From contig NZ_BIFQ01000001.1 of assembly GCF_003967515.1 (NCBI RefSeq), positions 5,394,001-5,458,000 of the forward strand: a stretch of DNA of 64,000 nucleotides, read 5' to 3'. This DNA is from Dictyobacter aurantiacus. GTDB taxonomy: Bacteria > Chloroflexota > Ktedonobacteria > Ktedonobacterales > Ktedonobacteraceae. This document shows, piece after piece, positions 52,722-62,152 of this stretch. A model generated the notes under the pieces. That model did no database searches. It was not told where the DNA came from and was given only the letters and a program-made list of their open reading frames with translations. Every line of letters starts with the position of its first letter. Positions within the stretch are counted from its first letter, which is position 1. The position numbers were made by a program, and so were the translations under genes.

Positions 52722-52916
52722 AAACGTGTCTGACTCCCAGGATTATGGCTTGCGGCCTGCATGGGTTTTCGCACTTGCGGTGCAACCCATTGTGTATTGG
52801 TGCAATAGGGGCGCATTCGCGCCCCTATTGCACCAATACACAAAAATCGCCGCGTCCGCGGATGCCCGTGCGGGGGCGCTCATGTGCCCCTATGCGATGA
52901 GCGGCAGACACGCTCT
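52722..52916 (+). repeat. MITE-like element, copy D
   Basis: Begins AAACGTGTCTGACTCCC and ends CAGACACGCTCT: the clearest terminal inverted repeat pair of the family (ACGTGTCTG / CAGACACG). The hairpin reads TGCAATAGGGGCGC / GCGCCCCTATTGCA, differing from other copies on both arms. It lies 36 bp before the ECF sigma gene, so it may affect its expression. The 52625-52951 gap has no gene. Confidence 0.82.
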
Positions 52917-52951
52917 GAAAAGGATGGCAGTATAGAAATGGACATATATAG

Positions 52952-53578
52952 ATGCCATTGAATGCTGATGAGTTAGCTTTGGTACGGCGAACGCTGGATG
53001 GGGACCAGGATGCCTTTGGCGCGCTCATCCTGATCTACGAGCGTCCGCTGTTGACCTATATCTATTCGATGCTCCGTGATTGGGAGGGCGCGCACGACGT
53101 GGCGCAGGAGACCTTTATCGCTGCCTATTACGCCCTGCCGCGCTGGAAGCCGCCTGAGGACCGTTCAACGAAGAAGGGATCACGCGCCACAGCTGCGGGC
53201 GATGAATGGGGCAACGCCAATCTCCATCCCCTCGCTCCCTGGCTCTATCGTATCGCTACCAACAAGGCGTTGAATTCCCTTAAGAAGCGAGCTCATCAGC
53301 AGGCTTCGCTGTCACAGATCTCTGCGGGTTCCGAGACTGATGATGATACCCCTGAAGAGCACTACCTGGTGAGGGAATTGTTGCGAGAAGCACTGGGCAG
53401 TCTGTCGGAGGAGGATGCCATGTGTATTGTCTTGCGCTTCGCCTTTGACGAGCGCTACAGCGAGATCGCCCTGAAGTTTCACGCCAGCGAAGAAGCCATT
53501 CGCAAGAGAATCGCCCGTGGACTGGTCGCCTTGCGTTCCAGCTATGCCAGAATGACCGAGAGGAGAGCGTTGTTATGA
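52952..53578 (+). CDS. ECF sigma factor
   Basis: 208 residues. Region 2: LVRRTLDGDQDAFGALILIY and AHDVAQETFIAAYYALPRWK; a charged insert (~70-90) with KKGSRATAAGDE; then APWLYRIATNKALNSLKKRA. Region 4: LGSLSEEDAMCIVLRFAFDE and YSEIALKFHASEEAIRKRIA. It overlaps the next gene, a zf-HC2 anti-sigma, by 4 bp (ATGA), the classical paired layout. A MITE copy lies upstream. Confidence 0.92.
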   Translation: MPLNADELALVRRTLDGDQDAFGALILIYERPLLTYIYSMLRDWEGAHDVAQETFIAAYYALPRWKPPEDRSTKKGSRATAAGDEWGNANLHPLAPWLYRIATNKALNSLKKRAHQQASLSQISAGSETDDDTPEEHYLVRELLREALGSLSEEDAMCIVLRFAFDERYSEIALKFHASEEAIRKRIARGLVALRSSYARMTERRALL

Positions 53579-55188
53579 ACCACGATGACGACCGAGTAGA
53601 TTCATCGCTACCGGCCTCCGACGAACACCAGACCGTGACGGCGCTGCTCGATGCCCATGCGACCGCTGAACTTACGGAAGCTGAACGGACGCTGGTAGAG
53701 CGTCATCTGACCTTATGCCAGCAGTGCCAGCAGGCGCTCAACACGATCACCCACCTGCATAGCCTGCTCAGGATGCCTGCGGGAGAGAGCGAGGTGGCGA
53801 CATTGAATAAATATGCTGATGGCATGCCGGAGTACAGGCGGGGAATCTCCGCTCTGGCCGATAGCGTGCTTGACCGATTGGCTCAAGGGGACCAGACGGA
53901 GGCAGCCTCTCCCATCCCTCTGACAAGTGGGCAGCTACGCCCGGATCATTCTGAGATAGCGCGGCGGGTGAGAAGGGACCGCAAGCGCTGGGCGGGAATG
54001 TTGGCGCTCGTCGCGGCGGCTCTCTGTGTCGGGGTGCTGGGTATTTGGTGCTTGTCCATCATCAGTCAATCTATCTCATCGAATATCGTTCCCACTACAA
54101 TTTCGCGACCGGCTCCAGTGTACTGGGGCCCTCGTCAAGATCAGATGGTGGCGCGACATGGACAGGATGTGTTCGCGCTGAAGTACATGTCGGATGTGAA
54201 TGAGCTCAACTGGGCTTTCATCTATGCGTTCCGTACCCCTCAGCCCGGCACAGAACCGCAGGTGAAGGTCACTTCGAGCCTGCCAAAGCAGCCGGCGAAA
54301 ACCATCACCATTGCTGCTAGCATGCGGACGCTGGGCAGGGTGGGGGATTTTACAATGGGGGTTATGTATGTAAGGTTCCCCAATCGGGTTGGGCAGTCAA
54401 TCACGCTGCAGGGGCAGTTCCCCGACCAGGCTACTCCCTGGCGTCTGACGATCATGGACCAGCTAACGGCGGTGCCAGCGTCATACGACCAGTCTGATGG
54501 AACGCTCAGGTCTAGAGGTTGGTCTGCGATAGATGCGAAATCCTTTCCAGAGATTAGCCAGGTCTATCCAACGTTGAATTCTTATCCTCAGGATAAGAAT
54601 GCCCCGGCCGATGATCAGCTATTGGATTTTTTGGGTTTTACGCTGTCGTCGCATCCAAAGGCTGCCACGCCTCTCTATGTGCGCGTGGATTATGTTGGCA
54701 AGCCTGCATCGCTGCAGGTAACGACAATCTCATACGCGGAATACCTGCGGCTGGCGGGTCCGCAGCCGACGCCTACGCCGAGGCCAACGGCGGCTCCCGG
54801 CAGTACCGTTCATGTGTCCGTGGACAAGACGAGCTATGGCAGGACCGATACGATCAAGGTGACTATCCGCAGTGATTTTCCTTACGAGCTCTCTTTGGGC
54901 GTGCCCAGAACGAGCTGTGGCATGCAGGTCCAGCTAGAGATGCAGGTCAATGGCGTCTGGACCCCGGTCGGGCACTGTACGCTGCCCCATCCTGCAACGC
55001 TGCTGACGGCTCATGGAACTGCCTATGAGGTACTGCGTCCCCAGAATGCCTTTGGCTGGCAGCAGAGTGCTACCAGCTGGCAGCCGGGAACCTATCGTAT
55101 CACCACGAACTACAGCGATGTGCCCCGGCCTCAATACGGCGCGGGCTTTCAGGAGGTGGTTTCGCCTACCTTCGTTGTTCATGGATGA
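53575..55188 (+). CDS. Membrane anti-sigma factor with large extracytoplasmic domain
   Basis: 537 residues. The zf-HC2 finger is near 35-65 (LVERHLTLCQQCQQALNTIT). One membrane helix lies at ~140-162 (MLALVAAALCVGVLGIWCLS). The outer part (~165-537) has no recognised domain; it is beta-rich with a PTPTPRPTAAPGS linker near 398 and a final Ig-like stretch (VHVSVDKTSYGRTDTIKVTI) that could bind a ligand. The start overlaps the sigma gene by 4 bp. The 3' end overlaps the convergent glycosyltransferase gene by 23 bp. Confidence 0.82.
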   Translation: MNHDDDRVDSSLPASDEHQTVTALLDAHATAELTEAERTLVERHLTLCQQCQQALNTITHLHSLLRMPAGESEVATLNKYADGMPEYRRGISALADSVLDRLAQGDQTEAASPIPLTSGQLRPDHSEIARRVRRDRKRWAGMLALVAAALCVGVLGIWCLSIISQSISSNIVPTTISRPAPVYWGPRQDQMVARHGQDVFALKYMSDVNELNWAFIYAFRTPQPGTEPQVKVTSSLPKQPAKTITIAASMRTLGRVGDFTMGVMYVRFPNRVGQSITLQGQFPDQATPWRLTIMDQLTAVPASYDQSDGTLRSRGWSAIDAKSFPEISQVYPTLNSYPQDKNAPADDQLLDFLGFTLSSHPKAATPLYVRVDYVGKPASLQVTTISYAEYLRLAGPQPTPTPRPTAAPGSTVHVSVDKTSYGRTDTIKVTIRSDFPYELSLGVPRTSCGMQVQLEMQVNGVWTPVGHCTLPHPATLLTAHGTAYEVLRPQNAFGWQQSATSWQPGTYRITTNYSDVPRPQYGAGFQEVVSPTFVVHG

Positions 55189-56470
55189 GTGGTGGCATGA
55201 GGTGTTGTTGGAGGGCGCGGATGGCCTGGTCGTTGCCGCGTTCCTGGCGCAGCTGGTTGCCGAGGGCGCGGGCGCGCTGTCGCAGGTCGGGATCGGCCTG
55301 GGTGCTCTGGATGGCGTGGGCCAGACGCCGGGCGGTGAGCCAGCGGCGGCTCATCGGTGGAAGTCCGGCGCCGGCGCTGGCGACGAGGTTGCCCCAGAAG
55401 CGTTGATCGGAGATGTGGTAGACGGTGAGCGAGGGGACGCCGGCGCGCAGGCTGGCGGCGGACGTGCCGGCGCCTCCATGGTGGACGACCAGGCTCATGC
55501 GTGGGAAGAGCCAGTCGTGGGGGGCTCCGTTGGTGACGTAGATATCAGGGGTGAGGCGCTGCTCGCCCAGCGTCTCGCGGTTGGCCAGGATAATGCCGCG
55601 CTGTTCCGCCCGTTGTAGAGCCTTGATCGACAGCTCCAGCGTCCTGGCCGGTCGCTGGCTACTCATGCTGCCGAAGCCGATGTAGACCGGTGGAGGTCCC
55701 GCCTGCAGGAACTCGACCAGTTCCGCATCCGGTTGCCAGCCGGGGGCCGCCTCCAGCGTCCAGAAGCCCGTAACCTGTATCTTCTCTGACCAGTCCTGTG
55801 GTCTGGGCAGCAGCAGCGGGCTGTAGCCCAGCAGGATCAGGTCAACGTGCTCGGGCAGCGTGGCATAGAGCGATTCTTTGGGCAGCGGCGGCAATTGGTA
55901 GAGCCGCTGGCGACCGCTGTTGACGGCTGGACTGAACAGGTACCAGAAGAATCTGCCCGCCGCCAGGTGCGACTGCTCGTTGAATGTTTTTCTGATGTGT
56001 TCGGGCCAGCGTGGGAGCCAGGGCGAGGTCGGCTCGGCGAACTCGCGGGTCGGCAGCAGCGAGGGTTGCAGGAAGGTTGCCACTATGCGCCGCTGTAGCT
56101 TCTCGGCCACCGAATAGGCGATCAAGAAGCTCATGTAGCTGGAGAAGATCACGTCGGCGTCCTGGCACGCCTCCAGGCTGCGCTGCATATAGAGATCCAT
56201 GCGTGGGGTGAGATACTGGCGCAGGCGATAGGCGAACAGGAAGGCGTTGGACTGCGCGTTCAGCAGTCGCGTCCCTTCGTCGCCTTCAAACAGCTCGCGC
56301 GCCTCATCGTCGATGGGGTAGAAATTGAGGCCATAACTGTCGATCAACTTCTCAAAGGCGGTGTGGGTCGCCAGGCGTACCTGGTGACCTGCCCTGAGCA
56401 GTTCCTGGCTCAGCGCCATATATGGTTGAACATCTCCCCGCGAACCGATCGCTATAATTGTTATATGCAT
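55166..56470 (-). CDS. GT1-family glycosyltransferase (MGT/sterol-glucosyltransferase type)
   Basis: 434 residues with a two-domain GT-B fold. The N-terminus MHITIIAIGSRGDVQPYMAL is typical of UDP-glucose:sterol or macrolide glycosyltransferases. The C-terminal donor site is PPVYIGFGSMSSQRPARTLE and APHDWLFPRMSLVVHHGGAG, then TSAASLRAGVPSLTVYHISD. It likely adds a sugar from a nucleotide donor to a small hydrophobic acceptor in the cytoplasm. No biosynthetic cluster is near. It converges with the anti-sigma gene. Confidence 0.88.
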   Translation of the reverse strand: MHITIIAIGSRGDVQPYMALSQELLRAGHQVRLATHTAFEKLIDSYGLNFYPIDDEARELFEGDEGTRLLNAQSNAFLFAYRLRQYLTPRMDLYMQRSLEACQDADVIFSSYMSFLIAYSVAEKLQRRIVATFLQPSLLPTREFAEPTSPWLPRWPEHIRKTFNEQSHLAAGRFFWYLFSPAVNSGRQRLYQLPPLPKESLYATLPEHVDLILLGYSPLLLPRPQDWSEKIQVTGFWTLEAAPGWQPDAELVEFLQAGPPPVYIGFGSMSSQRPARTLELSIKALQRAEQRGIILANRETLGEQRLTPDIYVTNGAPHDWLFPRMSLVVHHGGAGTSAASLRAGVPSLTVYHISDQRFWGNLVASAGAGLPPMSRRWLTARRLAHAIQSTQADPDLRQRARALGNQLRQERGNDQAIRALQQHLMPPLIHEQRR

Positions 56471-56501
56471 GTATACCTACTTTAGAATTATAAATAAATA
56501 A

Positions 56502-56668
56502 GGGAGCTTGAGCGCCCGCGCACTCGCGGCCGCATTGTTTTTGTGTGTTGGTGCAGCAGGGGCGCTTTCGCGCCCCTGCTGCACCAACACACCATGGACT
56601 TGTGAGCCTCGGAGGTGCGAAAGCTCAGGCGTGCTGCAAGCGATGATCATGAGAATCTGACACGCTCT
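56502..56668 (-). repeat. MITE-like element, copy E (left end decayed)
   Basis: In reverse orientation: GAGCGCCCGCGCACTCGCGG, hairpin TGCAGCAGGGGCGC / GCGCCCCTGCTGCA, then the CTCAGG...GATGATCATGAGA block and terminal repeat TGACACGCTCT ending at 56668. The other end is truncated. The 56471-56803 gap has no gene. Confidence 0.75.
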
Positions 56669-56803
56669 CAAAAAAGGCTGGTTATTTAAGAATATGGAGA
56701 TTTTCGGTATTTAGTTTCATAGTGGGATCTGTCGTGGCATTTGAATGATCTGTGGCGGGTGGGCGCGGGTGAGCAACCCATCGCATCGAGGCTGCTGGTT
56801 CGC

Positions 56804-57355
56804 TTAATAGCCGATCAGGGTGTGCATCGTTCTGGAATTGGCGATCTGCAAGGGGTTGTCGGCCACAAAGACGGTGTCGTCGCGGTGACAGTAGTACAGG
56901 GTGTTCCAGAGGGTCAGGGCGCGTTCGCGCCTGGGTTTATCCAGCCGCCTCTGGCGCGTGCGCATCAGGGAGCAGATCAGCGCGATCGCGACGCAGACAA
57001 GGGTCAGGGCGAGGGTCAGCAGTAGTGCCGTCTGATGGGCCGATGATGGATCGCTGACGGCTGTGCCATAGTTCATCCAGGCCAGAATGGCGCTGGCTGG
57101 CGTCAGGATAGCGGCGAAGGTGATCAGGAGCACCAGTGAACAGCCGTGGCGACGCTCAGGGAATGCCAGCCGCTCGCTCAGGGGCGTCTGATAAGGGTTG
57201 CGGCCGGTCGCGAATGGCTTCCTCTCATTACCGTGTGAGACACGGCCACCTCTGGTGTATAGTTCATATGCCTGGTTACCGGCGCTTATCGCGCTGACCT
57301 TCTGTACGGCATCGACCTGACCGCAACGGGGACAGCGCAGGAGTGGCGAATGCAT
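56804..57355 (-). CDS. Zinc-ribbon protein with two membrane helices, function unknown
   Basis: 183 residues. The N-terminus LLRCPRCGQVDAVQKVSAIS carries one CxxC pair, half of a zinc ribbon. Two membrane helices follow (CSLVLLITFAAILTPASAIL and ALLLTLALTLVCVAIALICS), then a cytoplasmic tail with ALTLWNTLYYCHRDDTVFVA. This architecture is common but unassigned in this kind of genome. No operon partner. Confidence 0.6.
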   Translation of the reverse strand: MHSPLLRCPRCGQVDAVQKVSAISAGNQAYELYTRGGRVSHGNERKPFATGRNPYQTPLSERLAFPERRHGCSLVLLITFAAILTPASAILAWMNYGTAVSDPSSAHQTALLLTLALTLVCVAIALICSLMRTRQRRLDKPRRERALTLWNTLYYCHRDDTVFVADNPLQIANSRTMHTLIGY

Positions 57356-57520
57356 AGAATTCCATTTCTTATCGAAATAAAAGACGCTATGTCCGGACGC
57401 GAATAGAAAGATATACTGTTATCAATAGTATATGATACCATATATCCTCTCTATTAAATAACGATGAACGAGGATATTTTTTTGAGAGGAACTGGAAAAT
57501 CTGCGCCTCATAGCGGCCGG

Positions 57521-58750
57521 CTAGCCAACGGTTTCTGTCGCGCTAGAGGGAGTGGGAAGGCTCACAAAGAAGGTCGTGCCCTCCTCCTCTGATGACTCCA
57601 CCCATAGCTTGCCGCCGTGGCGCTCCACGATCTCCTTGCTGATCGCCAGGCCAAGTCCCCAGCCCTTTTTCGATGAGGCTTGCGCGCCGGGGGCACGGTA
57701 AAAGGGTTCGAAGATATGCTCCTGGAGCTCCTCAGGGATGCGCGACCCGCTATTGTGTACGCCCAGCAGCACCCTTGCTTGCTCCTGTTTCAGGCACAGG
57801 CGGATGCTTGCCTCGGATGGAGAGTATTTGATGGCATTGGTGAGCAGGTTGGTCAGGACCTGTGAGAGCCGCTCACAATCGGCCTGCAGCAGCAGTGGAG
57901 ACGGAGGCAGCTCCATCTCGATGCGATAGCCTGAGAGGGCCTCCTGATCCTCCACTACATTCTGGCAGAGGCGATTGAGATCGCAGAGGGCGATGCGCAG
58001 CGGGATCTGCTTTGATTGGAAGCTACTCAGGTCCAGTAGATCATCGACCAGCGCGTGCAGCCGGATAGTCTGCGCTTCCACCTTCTCTAATTGCGCTGGC
58101 AGAGGCATCAGTGGCTCGGGCAATGTTTGCTGCGTAGAGAGGCGGCGCAGGGCGATCTGCACCTGCCCACGGATGGTCGTAATGGGAGTTTTCAGCTCGT
58201 GTGAGGCCTGCGAGATAAACAGATCCTTCAGCTGATCCATGCGCTCCAATTTAGTGTTGCTCTCCTGCAATGCCTGGTTGTTGATCGCCAGCTCATGGGC
58301 GCGGTCGCGTGCCTTCTGTTCCGCCGCCTGGATACGCTGGTGATCACGCTCGCGCAGCACGATCAAAAAGAGGATGAAGAGCTGCGCGATGATAAAGGGG
58401 AGAAGCGAGATAAAATTGGTTGGTCGGTAGAAGGATAAGACATAAATCGGTGGGATAATAAAGAAATCTAAGGCGAGCACACTCAAGATGATAGTAAATA
58501 GCGCCGGCCCCACGCCCCACAGCAGGCCCACGATGGCGGTGGCGATGAAGCAGAGTGATCCGATGAAATAGTTATTGATATGCCAGAGCGCCTCGATCGT
58601 CGGGACGATGAGGGCCAGCGCCACCAGCGGGAAGGCCATAAGGTAGCCAACAAGGGGGTGGCGCCACCAGCGTTGTGCGCGCCGCTGAAGCTGCTCAGTC
58701 TTGGTGCAGTTTTCTCCAGGGGGACCGTGACTGTGTCTGTTTCCGTTCAT
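57521..58750 (-). CDS. Sensor histidine kinase with KdpD-like DUF4118 membrane domain
   Basis: 409 residues from the ATG at 58750, which has GGAGGAG five bases upstream. Four membrane helices near 35-135 (LVGYLMAFPLVALALIVPTI to LLPFIIAQLFILFLIVLRER) form a DUF4118-type domain as in KdpD. A coiled linker leads to HisKA (FISQASHELKTPITTIRGQV), then the ATPase (VLTNLLTNAIKYSPSEASIR; GWGLGLAISKEIVERHGGKL). The KdpD N-terminal and USP domains are absent. It lies 282 bp after the response regulator gene on the same strand. Confidence 0.88.
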   Translation of the reverse strand: MNGNRHSHGPPGENCTKTEQLQRRAQRWWRHPLVGYLMAFPLVALALIVPTIEALWHINNYFIGSLCFIATAIVGLLWGVGPALFTIILSVLALDFFIIPPIYVLSFYRPTNFISLLPFIIAQLFILFLIVLRERDHQRIQAAEQKARDRAHELAINNQALQESNTKLERMDQLKDLFISQASHELKTPITTIRGQVQIALRRLSTQQTLPEPLMPLPAQLEKVEAQTIRLHALVDDLLDLSSFQSKQIPLRIALCDLNRLCQNVVEDQEALSGYRIEMELPPSPLLLQADCERLSQVLTNLLTNAIKYSPSEASIRLCLKQEQARVLLGVHNSGSRIPEELQEHIFEPFYRAPGAQASSKKGWGLGLAISKEIVERHGGKLWVESSEEEGTTFFVSLPTPSSATETVG

Positions 58751-59032
58751 GATCTCCTCCGAAAAATATTCCCCTAAAACTATAGCACAATATATGTATG
58801 TTTGTCCCTGGATGAGCTTAAGCATAAATAGCTATAAGTCAAATTTTAATCGTTTTACCTTTTATATGCTAATATCACAGCAATTCAGAGTCCAGGATTT
58901 CAAATGAGATACGCACTCAGCGGTAGCATTTTCTTCCTATGCCAGATGAAGATGGCAGAGAGGATACAAGCGGGTAGCTATGATGGATGCTGGCCACTGG
59001 TCCAGGGGCCTCCTCTCGGTGGGGAACGCTGA

Positions 59033-59749
59033 TTACAACGGCGCGGTCTCCAGCGTGCTCTGGAAGCGATAGCCGACGCCCGAGAGGGTATGGAAGAAGC
59101 GGGGACCAGTCGTGTCGGGTTCGAGCTTGCGGCGCAGGTGGGCGATGTAGACGTGCAGGTAGCTGGCCTGAGCCGCCGCCTCATTGCCCCAGATGTGTTG
59201 CAGCAGCATCTGCTGGGTCAGGATCTTGTCCTGGTTATGCAGGAAGAATACGAGCAGCTTGTATTCAGTGGGTGTAAGCTTGACGTCCTGTGCGTTGATC
59301 TGAACATGGTGTCGCGCCGTATCGACGCGTAGGGGACCGATCTCGAAGATGGCGGTGTCGCTGATGGGGTTGATGGCCGCGCTATGGCGCAGGGCTACAC
59401 GCACGCGGGCCATCACCTCCTCAATGCCGAAGGGCTTGGCGATATAGTCGTCGGCCCCCAGGTCCAGGGCGCGCACCTTCTCCTGCTCTTTGCTACGCAC
59501 CGAGATGACGATGATCAGGGGCAGCTGTGAGCGCGCGCGCAGATTTTTGCACACATCCAGGCCATTCATCCCCGGCAGGCCGAGATCCAGCAGCAGCAGA
59601 TCGGGATTTTTCTGCTCTACGATGCTCAACGCCGCCGCTCCGTCGCTGGTGGTCAGCACTTCATATTTTTGCGCCACCAGGTTCCTCTGCAGGATGCGGG
59701 TAATGGCTGGCTCATCCTCAGCGATCAAAATGCGTATCTTCCTGCTCAT
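59033..59749 (-). CDS. OmpR-family response regulator, KdpE-like
   Basis: 238 residues. Receiver ~1-120: IRILIAEDEPAITRILQRNL, phospho-Asp in PDLLLLDLGLPGMNGLDVCK, LGADDYIAKPFGIEEVMARV. Winged-helix DNA-binding domain ~135-235: VKLTPTEYKLLVFFLHNQDK, HVYIAHLRRKLEPDTTGPRF and LSGVGYRFQ. KdpE is the closest well-known type, but no kdpFABC genes are in view. Its start overlaps the end of the kinase gene at 59718 by 32 bp, so the two form a pair. Confidence 0.92.
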   Translation of the reverse strand: MSRKIRILIAEDEPAITRILQRNLVAQKYEVLTTSDGAAALSIVEQKNPDLLLLDLGLPGMNGLDVCKNLRARSQLPLIIVISVRSKEQEKVRALDLGADDYIAKPFGIEEVMARVRVALRHSAAINPISDTAIFEIGPLRVDTARHHVQINAQDVKLTPTEYKLLVFFLHNQDKILTQQMLLQHIWGNEAAAQASYLHVYIAHLRRKLEPDTTGPRFFHTLSGVGYRFQSTLETAPL

Positions 59750-60716
59750 CGGTCATTTCTCCTTCAGCATGGGACAACGGTAGGGTGAATGCGAAGATGG
59801 CGCCGCCGCCGGGGCGGGACTCGACGCGCAGCTGGCCGGCGTGCGCCTCGACGATGCCACGGCAGATAGTTAGTCCCAGTCCCATTCCACCGGGCTGTGC
59901 CTGACCTGTGGCGGGCGCCGGCAGGCGGTAGAACTTTTCAAAGATCCGCTCACGCTCGGCGGCCGGAATGCCGGGACCGCGATCCAGGATGCGCACATCC
60001 AGCGTGTTCGCCTCGCGGCAGAGCTCGATGGCGAGCGGCGAGCCGGCGGGCGTATAGCTGAGCGCGTTATTGAGCAGGTTTGTCAGCACCTGCTCGATCA
60101 GCACCACGTCGATCTCGACCGGCGGCAGAGCCGGCGGGATCGTGAACTGGAGCGGACGAGATCCCATGGCTGGCCGCAGCCGCGCCAGTACATCCCGCAG
60201 CAGCATGTCGATGGCGTACCAGGTCTTCTGTGGCCGCAGCACCCCCGCTTCGATGCGCGACATGTCCAGTAGATTCTCGATCAGCCCATCCAGCCAGTCG
60301 CTCTCCTGCTCGATCACGCTGAGCAATCCCTCAGGCGCCAGATCCTGCTCCGTGATGCTTCGCTGCTGGCGCAGGCTGCTGGCCGCGGCCTTAATCGTCG
60401 TCAGCGGCTTGCGCAGATCATGCGAGACCGATGTCACCAGGGCCGAACGCAGCTTCTCGCTCTGCTGATAGGCTTGCATCTCCATGCGCACCTCGTGTTC
60501 CCGCTGTTGAGAATGTTCAATTTGCCTATGTAGCGCCGAGGCCAGGCAGGCCGCGTAGCAGCTCTGGAAGGTGGTCAGCACCAGGATGGCCAGCAGATAG
60601 AGCTGCAGCGTATCCGGCAGGTGTTGCGGCAGCTGGCAGAGGGCGATGAGCAGCGTGGTCAGCGCGACACTGCCCACCGCCAGCAGGCTCCCGATCACAA
60701 ACCCTTTCTGGCTCAT
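59718..60716 (-). CDS. Sensor histidine kinase (KdpD C-terminal type), partner of the KdpE-like regulator
   Basis: 332 residues from the ATG at 60716; GGAAGGAGG lies just upstream. Two membrane helices near 5-60 (FVIGSLLAVGSVALTTLLIA and TLQLYLLAILVLTTFQSCYA) with almost no outer loop. HisKA is LVTSVSHDLRKPLTTIKAAA, a KdpD-type H box; ATPase blocks are VLTNLLNNALSYTPAGSPLA and GMGLGLTICRGIVEAHAGQL. With little extracellular part, it probably senses a membrane or cytoplasmic signal. Its 3' end overlaps the regulator gene by 32 bp. Confidence 0.9.
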   Translation of the reverse strand: MSQKGFVIGSLLAVGSVALTTLLIALCQLPQHLPDTLQLYLLAILVLTTFQSCYAACLASALHRQIEHSQQREHEVRMEMQAYQQSEKLRSALVTSVSHDLRKPLTTIKAAASSLRQQRSITEQDLAPEGLLSVIEQESDWLDGLIENLLDMSRIEAGVLRPQKTWYAIDMLLRDVLARLRPAMGSRPLQFTIPPALPPVEIDVVLIEQVLTNLLNNALSYTPAGSPLAIELCREANTLDVRILDRGPGIPAAERERIFEKFYRLPAPATGQAQPGGMGLGLTICRGIVEAHAGQLRVESRPGGGAIFAFTLPLSHAEGEMTDEQEDTHFDR

Positions 60717-60744
60717 GACACCTCCTTCCCTGATCCGCACCACC

Positions 60745-60920
60745 GGGGCCGGCGTGTGTGCCATGAGGAGCCGAACCGACCGGGGACGGTGGCCGCAAGC
60801 GGCCAGGCGACCTCAAGGGTCGCTGCTACATGGGCGTTTCTCGTTGGGGGAATGTTCCCTCGTATGGGGACGTTCCCTGTTTCGGGGAACCTTCCATACG
60901 AAGGAGCGTTCCCTTGTTCC
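60745..60920. repeat. REP2-related block
   Basis: Core GCGACCTCAAGGGTCGC at 60808-60824, a diverged REP2 hairpin, with TGCTACATGGGCG and AGCCGAACCGACCGGGG flanks as at 10.2 and 47.4 kb. It is followed by GGGGAATGTTCCC, GGGGACGTTCCC and GGAGCGTTCCC short palindromes. Confidence 0.6.
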
Positions 60921-60954
60921 CTGGCATATTGGCCGAGGGCATGATCAAGTTCCT

Positions 60955-61375
60955 CGCCAATCTCCCCCCTCTCCTCACCGCAGGCGAAAGTGGGGAGGTG
61001 CAGGAGGGGCGACGAGCCCCTCCTGCGGGGGCGTGGGGGTGTTCCCCCACCAACCGTCTTTCCCCCTCTCCCCACCGCAGGCGAAAGTGGGGAGGTGCAG
61101 GAGGGGCGACGAGCCCCTCCTGCCGGGGGAGTAGGGGTGTTCCCCCACCAACCGTCTTCCCCCTCTCCTCACCGCAGACGAAAGCGGGGAGGTGCAGGAG
61201 AGGCGACGAGCCCCTCCTGCGGGGGAGTGGGGGTGTTCCCCCACCAACCGTCTTTCCCCCTCTCCCCACCGCAGACGAAAGTGGGGAGGTGCAGGAGGGG
61301 CGACGAGCCCCTCCTGCCGGGGGCGTGGGGGTGTTCCCCCACCAATCGTCTTCCCCCCTCTCCCCGCCGCAGGCG
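60955..61375. repeat. REP4 array: four GC-rich units of about 100 bp
   Basis: Each unit reads CACCGCAG(G/A)CGAAAG(T/C)GGGGAGG, TGCAGGAGGGGCGACGAGCC, CCTCCTGC, then GGGGGTGTTCCCCCACCAA. Two hairpins per unit: GCAGGAGGGGC...GCCCCTCCTGC and GGGGGTGTTCCCCC. Same family as 31190-31730. The long frames on both strands here are repeat artefacts. Confidence 0.82.
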
Positions 61376-62152
61376 GGGATACCATAATGGTGATAATGTG
61401 CCTCTCGCTTGAAGTATAGAAACTGATGCATGTGGCGTCAATAGCGTGCCACATGCCATATGGCTACTTTAGCCATAGCATAGCGGATCCTTTTTACCGT
61501 GAAGCGGCGGTATTTTGTGTATTTTGCCCCATGGCCGGGCAGTTATTTATCTGCCATAAGTGGATTCTATCTACGATAAACTGGTTATTCTGCACATAAA
61601 CAGATAGTCCGTCGTAAAATTGCCTCAAAAAAAGTCCCAAAAGTCTTAAAGGAGCCTTAAATTCGGCCAGAGTTTTCCAAAAAAACCTCAATAAATGGAT
61701 CGAAATGTGCAACTTGCACAAAAGAACCCCGGCATTATTTGAATAGATTGTCCCTAGGAACCGATAGGGGCGGGCAATTATACTTCTAGCAAGACGCATG
61801 TAAAGAAACAAATCGATGCCGAATTGTTCTCCAGGCAATGCTGCGATCCTATGCGTATATGAGCCTTATTCCCGCTCAGCGGCTCAACGATTTCTTCCAG
61901 TCAGTGGCTATCGCGATATTGTAAGGCAGGGGGACGGCGTTCCGGTCCCGCTACTATGCAGTATGTAGCGCGGGCAGGTTTGCGCGTTTGTCCTTTTGTA
62001 TGGATGGCCATAAGGGAGCTTGTCTGGCCTCCAGACACCATGCCTCCCTGATTTGAAGAATATGATTTGAATGCAGCGATATATCATACAAGTTCCTGGA
62101 CGTGGATTTACAAGGCATCATCTATTTGTAGTGAGAAAGTGAGCGGAAACAG
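61376..62152. other. Long upstream region of amtB, no gene recognised
   Basis: 777 bp. 61430-61480 holds a short repeat (CATGTGGC...GCCACATG, a palindrome at about 61430-61455). 61500-61850 has a weak minus-strand frame with many rare-looking residues and no recognisable motif, which may be a remnant. The last 250 bp are AT-rich and must contain the amtB promoter; none stood out. The amtB ribosome site is weak (GAGCGG). Confidence 0.4.

Noticed and set aside
60826..61454. Frames of 140-200 codons on both strands in the REP4 array
   Set aside because: Periodic GC-rich repeat gives open frames on several strands at once; Pro/Arg/Gly-rich with no start sites.
61494..61838. 114-codon minus-strand frame upstream of amtB
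   Set aside because: No ribosome site and no recognisable pattern; left as unannotated intergenic DNA.
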